Below are positions 8,197 through 16,892 of a DNA stretch of 64,000 nt, piece after piece (positions within the stretch are counted from its first letter, which is position 1; the number at the start of each line of letters is the position of its first letter). The stretch covers positions 124,001 through 188,000 of the forward strand of contig JAEYRX010000096.1 of NCBI GenBank assembly GCA_023435225.1, in the 5' to 3' direction. The notes below the pieces were generated by a model that did not search any database, had not been told where the DNA came from, and was given only the letters and a program-made list of their open reading frames with translations. The position numbers and the translations under genes are program-made. The stretch is from Bacillota bacterium. Lineage in GTDB: Bacteria; Bacillota; UBA4882; UBA8346.

Positions 8197-10884
8197 ATGG
8201 ACTCAAAGGTTGCAATATTATTAGTTCTTTTAGGCTTTTTAATACTGACTCCCACTCCATTGATCAACACAATCCAACCGGATTACGGACTAAACACTGA
8301 AATAGTACAAGTTAAGATTGGCGGAGACAAAATTGAAGATACGGCGACCGTTAAATTATGCCGGTCCGGTGAGAAAGATATTGTCGGATCAAAGGTTGAA
8401 GTGAGTGATAAAAAGCATTTGATTTGTAATTTTGACCTGAATGGAGTTAAAGGCGGGAAATGGGATGTGGTCATCAGCAACAAAAACCGGATGACTAAAA
8501 AGGAAAAAACCGCTACTCTGATTAACGGATTTGAAATTTGTTATCCTCAACCGGCGATTACTATGATTGAACCCGATTATGGCTTAAATAACGTGATAAT
8601 ACCGGTGAAAATCCGTGGTAAATATTTACGGGATGGCGCAAAAGTATTTTTAGATAACCAAAGTAACGGCCCGATCGAATTTACCAAACTAAAAATAATC
8701 TCCGGAGAAGAAATAACCGGAGAGGTTGATTTGAGGGGCGCCCGCACCGGTATTTACGACCTGAAAATAGTAAACCCTGATGACCAAAGCGGTATTTTGA
8801 CCGAGGGATTTGCAATTGGTAATCCGGCTCCGGTGGTTAACCAAGTAGAACCGAATTATGGACTTCCCAACCATAAAGTCACTTGTAAGATTAGTGGAGC
8901 TTGTTTTAGACCCGGAATTAATGCCTTTTTATTCCGCGGAGATCGAATAATTACCGGTTTGAATGTTAGAAAGGTTTCCAATACCGGATTTACCTGTGAT
9001 TTCGATTTGGATGGAACAGCTCCCGGTTTTTATGCAATAAAAGCAGTCAATGACGACGGGAAATCAGGTCTCCTTAAAGACTGTTTTCAAGTTGGCAAGC
9101 CGGCGCCGCTAATCAATAGTATTGAACCGACCCGGGGAATAAAGAATAAAACAGTAAATCTCGTTATAAACGGAAAAAATTTTCGATCCGGAGCAAAAGT
9201 CTTTTTAGAGAGAGGCAATCAGTCAATTGAGGGAAATGAGGTAGCGGTTATCTCCGATTCGGCGGTTAAATGCCAAATAGACCTGAAAGAGACAACAGTG
9301 GGAAATTATAATCTCCGAGTTATCAATGATGACGGACAAACAGCAATATTAAAAAGCGTTTTTACTGTTGAATATCCAGCCCCCTCAATTAATAAGATTA
9401 ATCCTATAAGTGGGCTGAATAACCAATTGATTACGGCCGGCATTTATGGCAACGGATTTAGGGAAGGAATTGAGGTTTGGCTGGAGAACAAAAACGGTAT
9501 AATCGAAGGCACCAGTGTTGAATTGATTTCCGACCGGGAAGTGCAATGCCGGTTCAACCTGAAAGGGAATATTATCGGATTTTACGATGTTAAAGTGCGG
9601 AATGATGACGGTAAATCCGCAGTTTTGAAAGAAAAATTTACAATAGAATATCCGACGCCGGTGATCAAAGGGATTACACCGGAAAACGGATTAAATAATG
9701 AGACTATGGTTGCGGTTATCACCGGAAGCGGTTTTCGGGACGGAATTAAAGTTAGCTTACAATACGAAGAAAATACGGTGGAAGGTACGGACATTCAAGT
9801 TAATTCCGGAACGGAGTTTCAATGTTGCTTTGATCTTGTAGGAGTTGAAACCGGGGTTTTTAATTTGACGGTAATGAATGATGATGGAAAGAGCAATACA
9901 TTACCGGGAGCATTTCAAGTGGAATATCCGGCTCCGCATATCTTTAGTATTGAACCGGAAGAAGCGCTTAATAAGGGAGCAATTACTACTACTATTAAAG
10001 GAGAAAATTTCAGAGCCGGCCTCAAAATTGCTTTAATCAGAGGTGATCAGATAATTGAAGGGTCGGAGGTAAACTTGGAGTCGTCGGAAGAAATAAGTGG
10101 TCGGTTTGAACTACTTGATATCGAACCCGGCAGTTATGATCTTAAAGTTATCAATGATGACCAAAAAACAGCTGTCTTAGAGGCTGGTTTTGAGGTGAAA
10201 AAAAGAAGTCTATTGATTGAGTCGATTAAACCGGATCAAGGTTTTAATAATGGGGCGATTCTCGTTTATATTCAAGGCCGGAATTTTGATCCAGGCTTAA
10301 CGGTAAAATTAATCGGCCAAGAAATAGAGCTTAGCGGTCAGAATATCAAAGTCGAACAGGGAACCAAGATAACTTGTTTTCTTGATATTACCGGTAAACC
10401 GGTAGGCAGCTATGATTTGATGGTTATAAATCCCGATCAGGAAAAAGCGGTCTTGGAGAACGGATTTAGAATCAAAGAATATACGCCGTCTTGTGACGAC
10501 CTAAATAATAAATTAAAGCCGGTTTTCTTCGACTTTGATAAGGAGGATATCCGGGAAGATCAGCTTTCAGGTTTGGAGAATAATCTAAAGCTTCTTTCTG
10601 AAAATTCCGGGTTGTATATTCTTTTGGGAGGTCATGCCGATGAAAGAGGCTCCCGGGAATATAACCTTGATTTATCAGCTAGACGTGGAGAGGCTATCAA
10701 AGATTATCTGGTAAAAGCTGGCATAGATCCCGAACGAGTAACAATTTATGCTTATGGAAAAGATTATCCGATCAAAAAGGGGCATGATGAAACAGCCTGG
10801 TGGTATAACCGACGGGTTGATATCCTGGTTTGGGAAGAGCCGCCAACCAAAGAACAAGGTTTATTATACATCGACGAAGAGTAA
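8197..10884 (+). CDS. Eight IPT/TIG repeats plus C-terminal OmpA/Pal peptidoglycan-binding domain
   Basis: An 895-residue envelope protein. A hydrophobic N-terminal segment (about residues 5-19) should export it. Then come eight immunoglobulin-like TIG repeats of about 95 residues, each opening with a word such as INTIQPDYGLN, ITMIEPDYGLN, VNQVEPNYGLP or IESIKPDQGFN. From about residue 775 it ends in an OmpA-like domain with FFDFDKEDI, GGHADERGS, LDLSARRGEAIKDYL and NRRVDILV, carrying the Asp and Arg used to bind diaminopimelate-type peptidoglycan. It probably reaches from the cell wall outward in the periplasm or supports the outer membrane. A terminator follows, so it is a single-gene unit. 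The TIG-OmpA combination is unusual. Confidence 0.85.
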   Translation: MDSKVAILLVLLGFLILTPTPLINTIQPDYGLNTEIVQVKIGGDKIEDTATVKLCRSGEKDIVGSKVEVSDKKHLICNFDLNGVKGGKWDVVISNKNRMTKKEKTATLINGFEICYPQPAITMIEPDYGLNNVIIPVKIRGKYLRDGAKVFLDNQSNGPIEFTKLKIISGEEITGEVDLRGARTGIYDLKIVNPDDQSGILTEGFAIGNPAPVVNQVEPNYGLPNHKVTCKISGACFRPGINAFLFRGDRIITGLNVRKVSNTGFTCDFDLDGTAPGFYAIKAVNDDGKSGLLKDCFQVGKPAPLINSIEPTRGIKNKTVNLVINGKNFRSGAKVFLERGNQSIEGNEVAVISDSAVKCQIDLKETTVGNYNLRVINDDGQTAILKSVFTVEYPAPSINKINPISGLNNQLITAGIYGNGFREGIEVWLENKNGIIEGTSVELISDREVQCRFNLKGNIIGFYDVKVRNDDGKSAVLKEKFTIEYPTPVIKGITPENGLNNETMVAVITGSGFRDGIKVSLQYEENTVEGTDIQVNSGTEFQCCFDLVGVETGVFNLTVMNDDGKSNTLPGAFQVEYPAPHIFSIEPEEALNKGAITTTIKGENFRAGLKIALIRGDQIIEGSEVNLESSEEISGRFELLDIEPGSYDLKVINDDQKTAVLEAGFEVKKRSLLIESIKPDQGFNNGAILVYIQGRNFDPGLTVKLIGQEIELSGQNIKVEQGTKITCFLDITGKPVGSYDLMVINPDQEKAVLENGFRIKEYTPSCDDLNNKLKPVFFDFDKEDIREDQLSGLENNLKLLSENSGLYILLGGHADERGSREYNLDLSARRGEAIKDYLVKAGIDPERVTIYAYGKDYPIKKGHDETAWWYNRRVDILVWEEPPTKEQGLLYIDEE

Positions 10885-10890
10885 ATTTTA

Positions 10891-10925
10891 AAACAAAACC
10901 AGCGGATGGCTGGTTTTGTTTTTTC
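10891..10925 (+). terminator. Intrinsic terminator after the TIG-OmpA gene
   Basis: The arms AAACAAAACCAGC and GCTGGTTTTGTTT form a 13-bp perfect stem with a five-base loop, followed by TTTT. Confidence 0.9.
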
Positions 10926-11020
10926 AGGCAAAAAGGGGTCATTAGAGGGCAATGAGCCGTAAAACCGTTATCAAAAAAGCGCATAAAATGTATGATCAGA
11001 ATTAAGGAGGTATTTAAGAA

Positions 11021-11230
11021 ATGGAAGGAGGTATTCTTGACGATTTTAAGGAGTTTCTCTCAAAAGCGGCTACTAAAATTTTGCGTAATGTGGCGCCAAA
11101 GTATTTAAAAAAGATATTACCTGATATTTTAACCCGCTTATTATCCAAAATTTTAACTTTCCAGGTAAATCGTAATATGTTACACCAAAAGAATAATTTA
11201 TCCCGGGAAAATGGAAATACTAATGAATAA
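11021..11230 (+). CDS. Small basic amphipathic protein of unknown function
   Basis: A 69-residue protein, MEGGILDDFKEFLSKAATK at the start, with a Lys/Leu-rich helical middle (KYLKKILPDILTRLLSKIL) and a polar tail. A very strong ribosome site, AAGGAGGT, precedes the ATG. There is no signal peptide or known motif. The amphipathic helix suggests membrane contact. I do not recognise a family. Confidence 0.6.
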   Translation: MEGGILDDFKEFLSKAATKILRNVAPKYLKKILPDILTRLLSKILTFQVNRNMLHQKNNLSRENGNTNE

Positions 11231-11240
11231 AGCCATAACT

Positions 11241-11302
11241 CTCTGTGCCTCCGTGTCTCTGTGGCCTATTAATTAGCCACAGAGGCACTGAGGACACGGA
11301 GA
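11241..11302. repeat. Palindromic intergenic repeat of the CCACAGAG family
   Basis: CTCTGTGCCTCCGTGTCTC TGTGGC is followed after nine bases by GCCACAGAGGCACTGAGGAC ACGGAG, giving a near-perfect inverted repeat of about 25 bp per arm. Related words occur at 37108-37169, 52470-52496, 54484-54505 and 62767-62850. Confidence 0.75.
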
Positions 11303-11357
11303 AAAAGGTATTTCAATTCAACCACATAGCTTATTTTAGAAAGGTATTGAGAAATTA

Positions 11358-12869
11358 ATGAATTGGAAGAAGTATTTGCCTGGAATTGGATTATTCTTTT
11401 TAGCTTTGCTGGTACGTATCCCCTGGCTTTGGGAAGTCCCGCGATATATTGACGAGCTTCGTGAAGTTAACCTGGGATATCTGATTTATAAAGGGGCGGT
11501 ATTCCCTTTACATAATGTATCCGGCGAGATAGGAGCATTGCATAATTATATTCTGGCGGGGATTTTTCAGGTTTTCGGCGCTAATATTTATTGGCCCCGC
11601 TTATATGTGGCAATAACTTCCGCTTGCACGGTTTTATTGGTTTATTTTTTAGGCAAACGCCTATATAATCATTGGACCGGGATAATAGCAGCCGGATTGC
11701 TGTTAACCAACGGAATGCATATCTTGGTAACCCATATGGCCTGGGCGAATTGTACGACCCCGTTTTTCTTTACCTTGGCTTTAATAGCCATTGTAAAAGC
11801 CGAAGAAGAAAAAAACGGAAAATGGCTGGTTGCTTCAGGTTTCTTTTGGGCTTTAACCTTGCAAACACATTCTTCGGTGATCGTATATATCCCGGCTGTA
11901 CTATTATATATATTAATATTACGTTTTGGTGAGTTTAAAAAAATACCTTTCAGATATCATGTTTATGGGGTTATCGTTTTTATAGCCGGGTATGCCAATA
12001 TGATTATCTTTAATATTATCTCTAGGGGAGAAAGTATTCGTTGGATTTCGACCAAAGGGTATACTCTGGAATCAAATCCCGGACTGGTATCATTTGGGAA
12101 CAATTTATCGGGTATGTGGTTTCAGCTTATTCGGACTCTAAGTTCCACCTATGCTAATCAGGAATCCCTGTGGAGTTATTTTATTTACCCGTTCTTTTCA
12201 ATAGCAGCCTTTTTATTAGGGTTTGGAATATACCGGTCAATTAAAGAAAAGAAAACTTTATTGTTGTTAATCATCGCCGGAGGTTTTTTGGTTATTCCCT
12301 GGATTAACCACCGGTACGAATTTTTTGTAGTTACCAGGTACATTATGCCGGTGATAATTGCGGCTTTAATAATAATGGCCTATGGAATATCGGTCTTATT
12401 GACAAAATTTTTACAATCCGAAAATAAACTTAAATATGGCTTAGGAGTGTTATTCTTAGTTGTTATCGGAATGCAATTAGTCCCTTTTTATTCATATTGT
12501 AGCCGATTAGCAGAAACCAATCTCTCCAATACTCTTAGTTTAAGATTGGTGAATACCGTTAAGCAAGTAAATCAAAGTAAAGCTATGGTTTTAGTTGACC
12601 CTGAAATTAAGATAACCAATAACCCCATCCCAACGTTGCTAAGAATTTGTAGTATTGATTCAAGAAAGATACTATCACTTGAAAGGCATAATTTTAAAAG
12701 AAAAGATATAGAACCGGGGTATGCAATATTAACTCCGGCAACTTTCCAAAGCTTAGAACGAAAAATAGGACTAAAAAAATTAAAAGTCTTTGAGCGGAAA
12801 AGTTTAATTCCTAATTCCAAACCGGATTCTATTCAACCAGTATATTTGGTTAAAATAACTTCCTGGTAA
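11358..12869 (+). CDS. Polytopic GT-C glycosyltransferase, family 39/ArnT-like
   Basis: A 503-residue membrane protein with about ten hydrophobic segments. The first periplasmic loop contains RYIDELREVNLGYLIYKG, the acidic motif (Asp-Glu after the first helix) that GT-C enzymes use with lipid-phosphate sugar donors. The following words LYVAITSACTVLLVYFLGKR and LLLTNGMHILVTHMAW fit the PMT/ArnT superfamily (Pfam PMT_2). It would transfer a sugar from a polyprenyl phosphate carrier to an envelope substrate on the outer face of the membrane. The gene stands alone between two palindromic repeats, so the acceptor cannot be guessed. Confidence 0.8.
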   Translation: MNWKKYLPGIGLFFLALLVRIPWLWEVPRYIDELREVNLGYLIYKGAVFPLHNVSGEIGALHNYILAGIFQVFGANIYWPRLYVAITSACTVLLVYFLGKRLYNHWTGIIAAGLLLTNGMHILVTHMAWANCTTPFFFTLALIAIVKAEEEKNGKWLVASGFFWALTLQTHSSVIVYIPAVLLYILILRFGEFKKIPFRYHVYGVIVFIAGYANMIIFNIISRGESIRWISTKGYTLESNPGLVSFGNNLSGMWFQLIRTLSSTYANQESLWSYFIYPFFSIAAFLLGFGIYRSIKEKKTLLLLIIAGGFLVIPWINHRYEFFVVTRYIMPVIIAALIIMAYGISVLLTKFLQSENKLKYGLGVLFLVVIGMQLVPFYSYCSRLAETNLSNTLSLRLVNTVKQVNQSKAMVLVDPEIKITNNPIPTLLRICSIDSRKILSLERHNFKRKDIEPGYAILTPATFQSLERKIGLKKLKVFERKSLIPNSKPDSIQPVYLVKITSW

Positions 12870-13230
12870 CTAATTGAGAATATTCAGATACTCCTCAAAT
12901 TTATTCCTTGGGGCTTTCATTCTCATAACCTTGTTACTTAGCTGTAAAGATTTTTTTAAATAAGTTCATCAAAGATAGAATAGATTCAAATTATGTTATA
13001 ATCATATAAAGATATATGTTAAGTTTAATTACGGCTTTCAGGGGAAATAAATTTAACAGTTCGGACATTTTAACCACGAAATGCACGAAGCACACGAAAC
13101 TATAATACGCCTTAATATCTTTTTTCGTGCCTTTCGTGTGTTTCGTGGTTTAGGATTTTTTAAATATCCAAATTCGTATTGTTACAAGAATCTTGGAAAA
13201 GTAACTAATAGACAAAGGAGCGATTGAAAT
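12870..13230. other. Non-coding stretch with a palindrome
   Basis: No gene is seen. The stretch holds the long inverted repeat at 13072-13150 and, at its end, the AAAGGAG ribosome site of the nitroreductase. Confidence 0.4.
13072..13150. repeat. Palindromic intergenic repeat, CACGAA family
   Basis: AACCACGAAATGCACGAAG with CACACGAAA is mirrored after about 25 bases by TTTCGTGTG and TTTCGTGGTT. The arms are about 27 bases with few mismatches. It is built from a different word than the CCACAGAG palindromes, but the size and intergenic setting are the same. Confidence 0.7.
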
Positions 13231-13854
13231 TTGAAGTTGGATGACTCCGTTTTTTTAAGAAATGAGACAATGAAAACAATTAATGATCGTCATAGTATCA
13301 GGGTGTTTACCGATCAACCGGTAATTGAACAGGATATTTTAACAATAGTTGAAGCCGCTAACAAAGCCCCGTCGGCACATAACCAGCAATCATGGCATTT
13401 TCTTGTTGTTAGAGGAGAAAAGAAAAAGGAACTAGTTGAATTGGTTAATCTTAAAGCGGCTGAATTTCCCAAATCAACTTCGGTTTTGTTAAGGATGGCT
13501 TCAAGGTCCATTGCTAGCGCTCCGGTAGTAATCGCAGTAGCAAATACCGGCGACTTAATCGAACATGGTACTAAATTATTTGGAGTTAATTTCGAGCAGG
13601 CTTACGACTTTTTCCGGACAATGGAAATTCAAAGTTCGGCAGCAGCGGTTCAAAATTTATTGCTGGCTGCCACTTCCATCGGACTGGCTACTGTTTGGCT
13701 GGGGATTTTATATTTGATTAAAGATGAGGTTTTAACACTTTTAGGAGAACCGAAAGGTGAATTTATGGCGGTTATTCCGGTAGGTTACCCGGTAAAAGCC
13801 TCTAAAGGACCGGAAAAAAGACCTTTGGATATGATTGTTAAAAACTTGGACTAA
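13231..13854 (+). CDS. Nitroreductase-family FMN oxidoreductase
   Basis: A 207-residue protein of the nitroreductase fold. RHSIRVFTDQPV near the N-terminus, NKAPSAHNQQSWHF (FMN-binding loop) and LATSIGLATVWLGIL-type words (SIGLATVWLGILY) near residue 150 are typical. It reduces nitro groups, quinones or flavin-like substrates with NAD(P)H; the true substrate is unknown. The start is the TTG at 13231, ten bases after AAAGGAG; the first ATG (13270) has no ribosome site. It is a single gene without obvious partners. A second, shorter family member is at 49372-49878. Confidence 0.85.
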   Translation: MKLDDSVFLRNETMKTINDRHSIRVFTDQPVIEQDILTIVEAANKAPSAHNQQSWHFLVVRGEKKKELVELVNLKAAEFPKSTSVLLRMASRSIASAPVVIAVANTGDLIEHGTKLFGVNFEQAYDFFRTMEIQSSAAAVQNLLLAATSIGLATVWLGILYLIKDEVLTLLGEPKGEFMAVIPVGYPVKASKGPEKRPLDMIVKNLD

Positions 13855-14146
13855 AAAAGGCAACAGGTGACGGTAAAAAACTTATTGTGGTATATATAAA
13901 AGAGGATCATTCAGCTAAAAGGTAGAATTATTAGCAATTAAGTTTGTTTTAAAAATAAACATCTAACCACGAATGGCCGCTAATAAAAGATTTTAAAAAT
14001 ATTCTATTAGAGGTATTCACGTGAGGAGCAGTTTAAAAATAAGTTAATTGATTTTTGGATAAGTTTAAACATTTAAATTTAAGAAATAGGTTAACTATAA
14101 TGAACTATAACACTGTAAACTATAAACTAATAACGGGGGAACCGGA

Positions 14147-14926
14147 TTGTTAGATTATCCAACCTTCAAACAAATGGCTGGTGAGTTAACCGGTATTGAT
14201 TTAAGCAATTACAAGAGCCAGCAAATGGATCGTCGCATAAACTCTTTGATGCAAATATGGGGTATAAATAGTTATGATGATTTTTATGAAACGTTAAAAA
14301 CAAACCCGCAAAAATACAAGGAATTTGTTAAGAGGTTAACAATTAATGTCTCCGAGTTCTTCCGAAATTCGGAACGGTTTTTTGAATTATGGACTCATAT
14401 ATTACCGGAATTGTTACAAAAAACACCTTTAGTACGCATTTGGAGCGCAGGGTGTTCCGACGGGGCTGAGCCTTATTCAATAGCAATTATTCTCCGGGAA
14501 TTGCAAGCTGAAAATCGGGCTAAAATTATTGCCACTGATGTGGATAAAATAATTCTGGATAAAGCCAGAGAAGCTAGGTATGCCATTAATGAAATAAAGA
14601 GTTTACCACCGGAATTGATTCAAAAGTATTTTAATGAAGACAATAGGTTTTATGTTTTAAAAGATGAGATAAAGAATAAAGTGGAGTTTCGGCCTCATAA
14701 CTTACTGGTTGACCCTTATGAAAAAAATCTGGATTTAATTATCTGCCGTAATGTTGTGATATACTTCACTGATCAAGCTAAATCCGTACTTTATAATAAA
14801 TTTTATGAATCTCTGAAACCAGGTGGTTATTTGATGGTCGGAGGGACCGAACCACTGTTGAACTATAGGCAGATGGGTTTTGAGAATCCGATGACTTCTT
14901 TTTACAGAAAACCTAATTCCCTTTAA
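14147..14926 (+). CDS. cheR: CheR-type protein-glutamate O-methyltransferase
   Basis: A 259-residue protein with the two CheR domains. An N-terminal helical domain (residues 1-75) ends in RLTINVSEFFRN. The SAM-binding domain has IWSAGCSDGAEPYSIAI, IIATDVDKIILDKAR and DLIICRNVVIYF. CheR methylates glutamates of chemoreceptors. The start is a TTG with GGGGGA just upstream. No other chemotaxis gene is nearby, but a flagellin gene lies 30 kb away, so the cell may be motile. It could also serve a non-chemotactic signalling system. Confidence 0.88.
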   Translation: MLDYPTFKQMAGELTGIDLSNYKSQQMDRRINSLMQIWGINSYDDFYETLKTNPQKYKEFVKRLTINVSEFFRNSERFFELWTHILPELLQKTPLVRIWSAGCSDGAEPYSIAIILRELQAENRAKIIATDVDKIILDKAREARYAINEIKSLPPELIQKYFNEDNRFYVLKDEIKNKVEFRPHNLLVDPYEKNLDLIICRNVVIYFTDQAKSVLYNKFYESLKPGGYLMVGGTEPLLNYRQMGFENPMTSFYRKPNSL

Positions 14927-14956
14927 GGGATAGGGTCAGGACATCCTTGTTTCCCA

Positions 14957-14986
14957 CGACTTCGTTCCTTCCTGGAACATAGGTCG
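14957..14986. repeat. Small hairpin built on GTTCC-GGAAC
   Basis: CGAC, GTTCC, GGAAC and GTCG are arranged as a nested hairpin. A very similar one (GTCGCCA, GTTCCA, TGGAAC, TGGCGAC) lies at 35943-35975 inside the broken tRNA-Arg region, so this may be a dispersed motif. Confidence 0.45.
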
Positions 14987-15030
14987 TTATTAGACATCAT
15001 GTCAATTCAATAGTGAGGGTGGCGAATGCT

Positions 15031-15402
15031 TTGATCATTGGAACCGGGGTTGATTTAATTGAGATTAGCCGAGTGGCTGATGCAGTTAAAAATGAACGGT
15101 TTAATGAGCGGGTTTTTACCCCGGCGGAATTAACTGAGACCAAAAGATTGAGCCATCGTTTGGCTGGATTTTTTGCCGCCAAAGAAGCTTTATTAAAAGC
15201 GATGGGCACAGGTTTAGCGGGATTTTCATGGCAGGAGATTGAGATCGGCCATGATCAGGCCGGAGCGCCACATATTGCAGTTAACGGAAAAGTAAAAGAG
15301 TTTTTAGGCGAGAAAAAGGTAAGCCGGATCCATTTGAGTATCTCCCATTGCAAAGAATATGCAGTCGCTCAAGTGATTTTGGAAGAAGGCGATAACAAAT
15401 GA
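15031..15402 (+). CDS. acpS: Holo-[acyl-carrier-protein] synthase
   Basis: AcpS transfers the 4'-phosphopantetheine arm of CoA to acyl carrier protein. The protein has 123 residues with IIGTGVDLIEISRV at the N-terminus (Mg-binding Asp), RLAGFFAAKEALLKAMGTG in the middle and LSISHCKEYAVAQV at the end. I chose the TTG at 15031, because GAGGGTGG lies eight bases upstream and family members start exactly at this Ile-Gly-x-Gly-Val-Asp word; a GTG at 15013 would add six residues. Its stop overlaps the start of the nnr gene (ATGA), so the two are co-translated. acpS-nnr-alr is a known gene order in Bacillota. Confidence 0.92.
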   Translation: MIIGTGVDLIEISRVADAVKNERFNERVFTPAELTETKRLSHRLAGFFAAKEALLKAMGTGLAGFSWQEIEIGHDQAGAPHIAVNGKVKEFLGEKKVSRIHLSISHCKEYAVAQVILEEGDNK

Positions 15403-16892
15403 AAATTGTTTCTGCAGAGCAAATGAAGCAGATTGATCGCTTGACTCAAGAAATTTACGGAGTTCCAGGCTTAATACTGATGGAACGGGCTGCTCTGGCT
15501 ATGCTGGAGGTGATGAAATCCCAGTTTGGAGAGTTAGCGGGAAAACAGGTTTTTATTTTTTGCGGAAAAGGGAATAATGGAGGAGACGGGCTCGCTTTAG
15601 CCAGATTACTAAGGGAAAACGAGGCCAAGGTAACAGTAGTTCCAGCAGTTGATTCAAACCTGCTTCAGGGGTTAGCTCATGACAATTTGGTGATGGTAGA
15701 AAAGTTTGGAATTCGTCTGCTTGAGTGGACCAACTTTGACGTTACCGAATTAAACAATGCCGATATCTTAATCGACGCTTTATTGGGGATTGGAGCTTCC
15801 GGAGCTCCTTCCGAAACAATGGCAGAGATTATTAAAGCTATAAATCAAGTTAATAAACCGGTCTTGGCCGTGGATATACCTTCCGGAATAAATGTAGAGA
15901 CCGGACAGATAAATGAAATCGCTGTTAAAGCAACGGTTACGGTTACTTTTGGGCTTCCAAAGCCCGGTTTAATATGTTATCCGGGGGCCGAATATGCCGG
16001 AAACCTAATAGTTAAAGAAATTGGGTTTCCCAAACATTTACTGGAGTCGGATGAGATCACCACTAATTTATTAACAGCCTCAGATGTTCGCTGTTTAATC
16101 CCGGAGCGATCTCAAAATGCCCATAAAGGGAGTAATGGTCATGTACTAGTCATCGGTGGTTCGCAGGGAATGACCGGTGCTTTAGTTTTAGCTTCTTTGG
16201 GGGCTCTTCGGGCAGGTTGCGGTTTAGTTACCGCCGGATTAAGAGTTGATTTGCCATTTCCGGAGAAACCGGCTGAGATATTGGTTTCATTATGGCCGGA
16301 CCTTATTCATCAATGGGATAAGTTTGATTGCATTGTGTTTGGTCCCGGTTTATCAAAGATGGAAGATGGGGAATCTTTTCTTTACGATATGTTGGATAAG
16401 GTAAAGGCGCCGGTGCTGGTTGACGCGGACGGCTTAAATATACTGGCTGGAAACAAAAAAATATTTAAAAGTTTAAAGCAACCGCTGTTGTTGACTCCCC
16501 ATCCAGGAGAGATGTCTAGGTTAACCGGGTTGACGGTTTCGGAGATTCAAGCGGACCGGATAGGGATAGCCCGTCGTTTTGCAGCCGAATGGGGTGTTCA
16601 AGTCGTCTTAAAAGGAGCCCGGACTGTTATTGCGGACCCGAACGGTAATATTTATCTCAATCCGACCGGAAATCCAGGTATGGCAACCGGTGGTACCGGA
16701 GATATCCTAGCCGGAATAATCGGCGGATTAATCGCACAAGGTTTGACGATTGAAGCAGCCGTGAAAGCGGGAACATATTTACATGGCTTAGCCGGAGATT
16801 TGGCTGCCGCTAAAAATGGTATTATTGGGCTTATTGCCGGAGATTTGCTTAAGGAAATTCCGGCAGCTATTAAGAAGGTGTCAACACATTGA
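15399..16892 (+). CDS. nnr: Bifunctional NAD(P)H-hydrate epimerase / ADP-dependent dehydratase
   Basis: A 497-residue metabolite-repair enzyme with two domains. The N-terminal YjeF-N epimerase (residues 1 to about 215) has FCGKGNNGGDGLALAR and VDIPSGINVETG. The C-terminal ADP-dependent dehydratase (about 220-497) has GGSQGMTGALVLAS, FGPGL, TPHPGEMSRLTG and ATGGTGDILAGIIGG. Together they turn the damaged hydrates of NADH and NADPH back into the cofactors. The gene overlaps acpS by four bases and alr by four bases, so this is a tight operon. Confidence 0.93.
   Translation: MKIVSAEQMKQIDRLTQEIYGVPGLILMERAALAMLEVMKSQFGELAGKQVFIFCGKGNNGGDGLALARLLRENEAKVTVVPAVDSNLLQGLAHDNLVMVEKFGIRLLEWTNFDVTELNNADILIDALLGIGASGAPSETMAEIIKAINQVNKPVLAVDIPSGINVETGQINEIAVKATVTVTFGLPKPGLICYPGAEYAGNLIVKEIGFPKHLLESDEITTNLLTASDVRCLIPERSQNAHKGSNGHVLVIGGSQGMTGALVLASLGALRAGCGLVTAGLRVDLPFPEKPAEILVSLWPDLIHQWDKFDCIVFGPGLSKMEDGESFLYDMLDKVKAPVLVDADGLNILAGNKKIFKSLKQPLLLTPHPGEMSRLTGLTVSEIQADRIGIARRFAAEWGVQVVLKGARTVIADPNGNIYLNPTGNPGMATGGTGDILAGIIGGLIAQGLTIEAAVKAGTYLHGLAGDLAAAKNGIIGLIAGDLLKEIPAAIKKVSTH

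Noticed and set aside
12572..12820. Minus-strand frame of 82 codons
   Set aside because: Antisense to the GT39-type gene with no motif or ribosome site.
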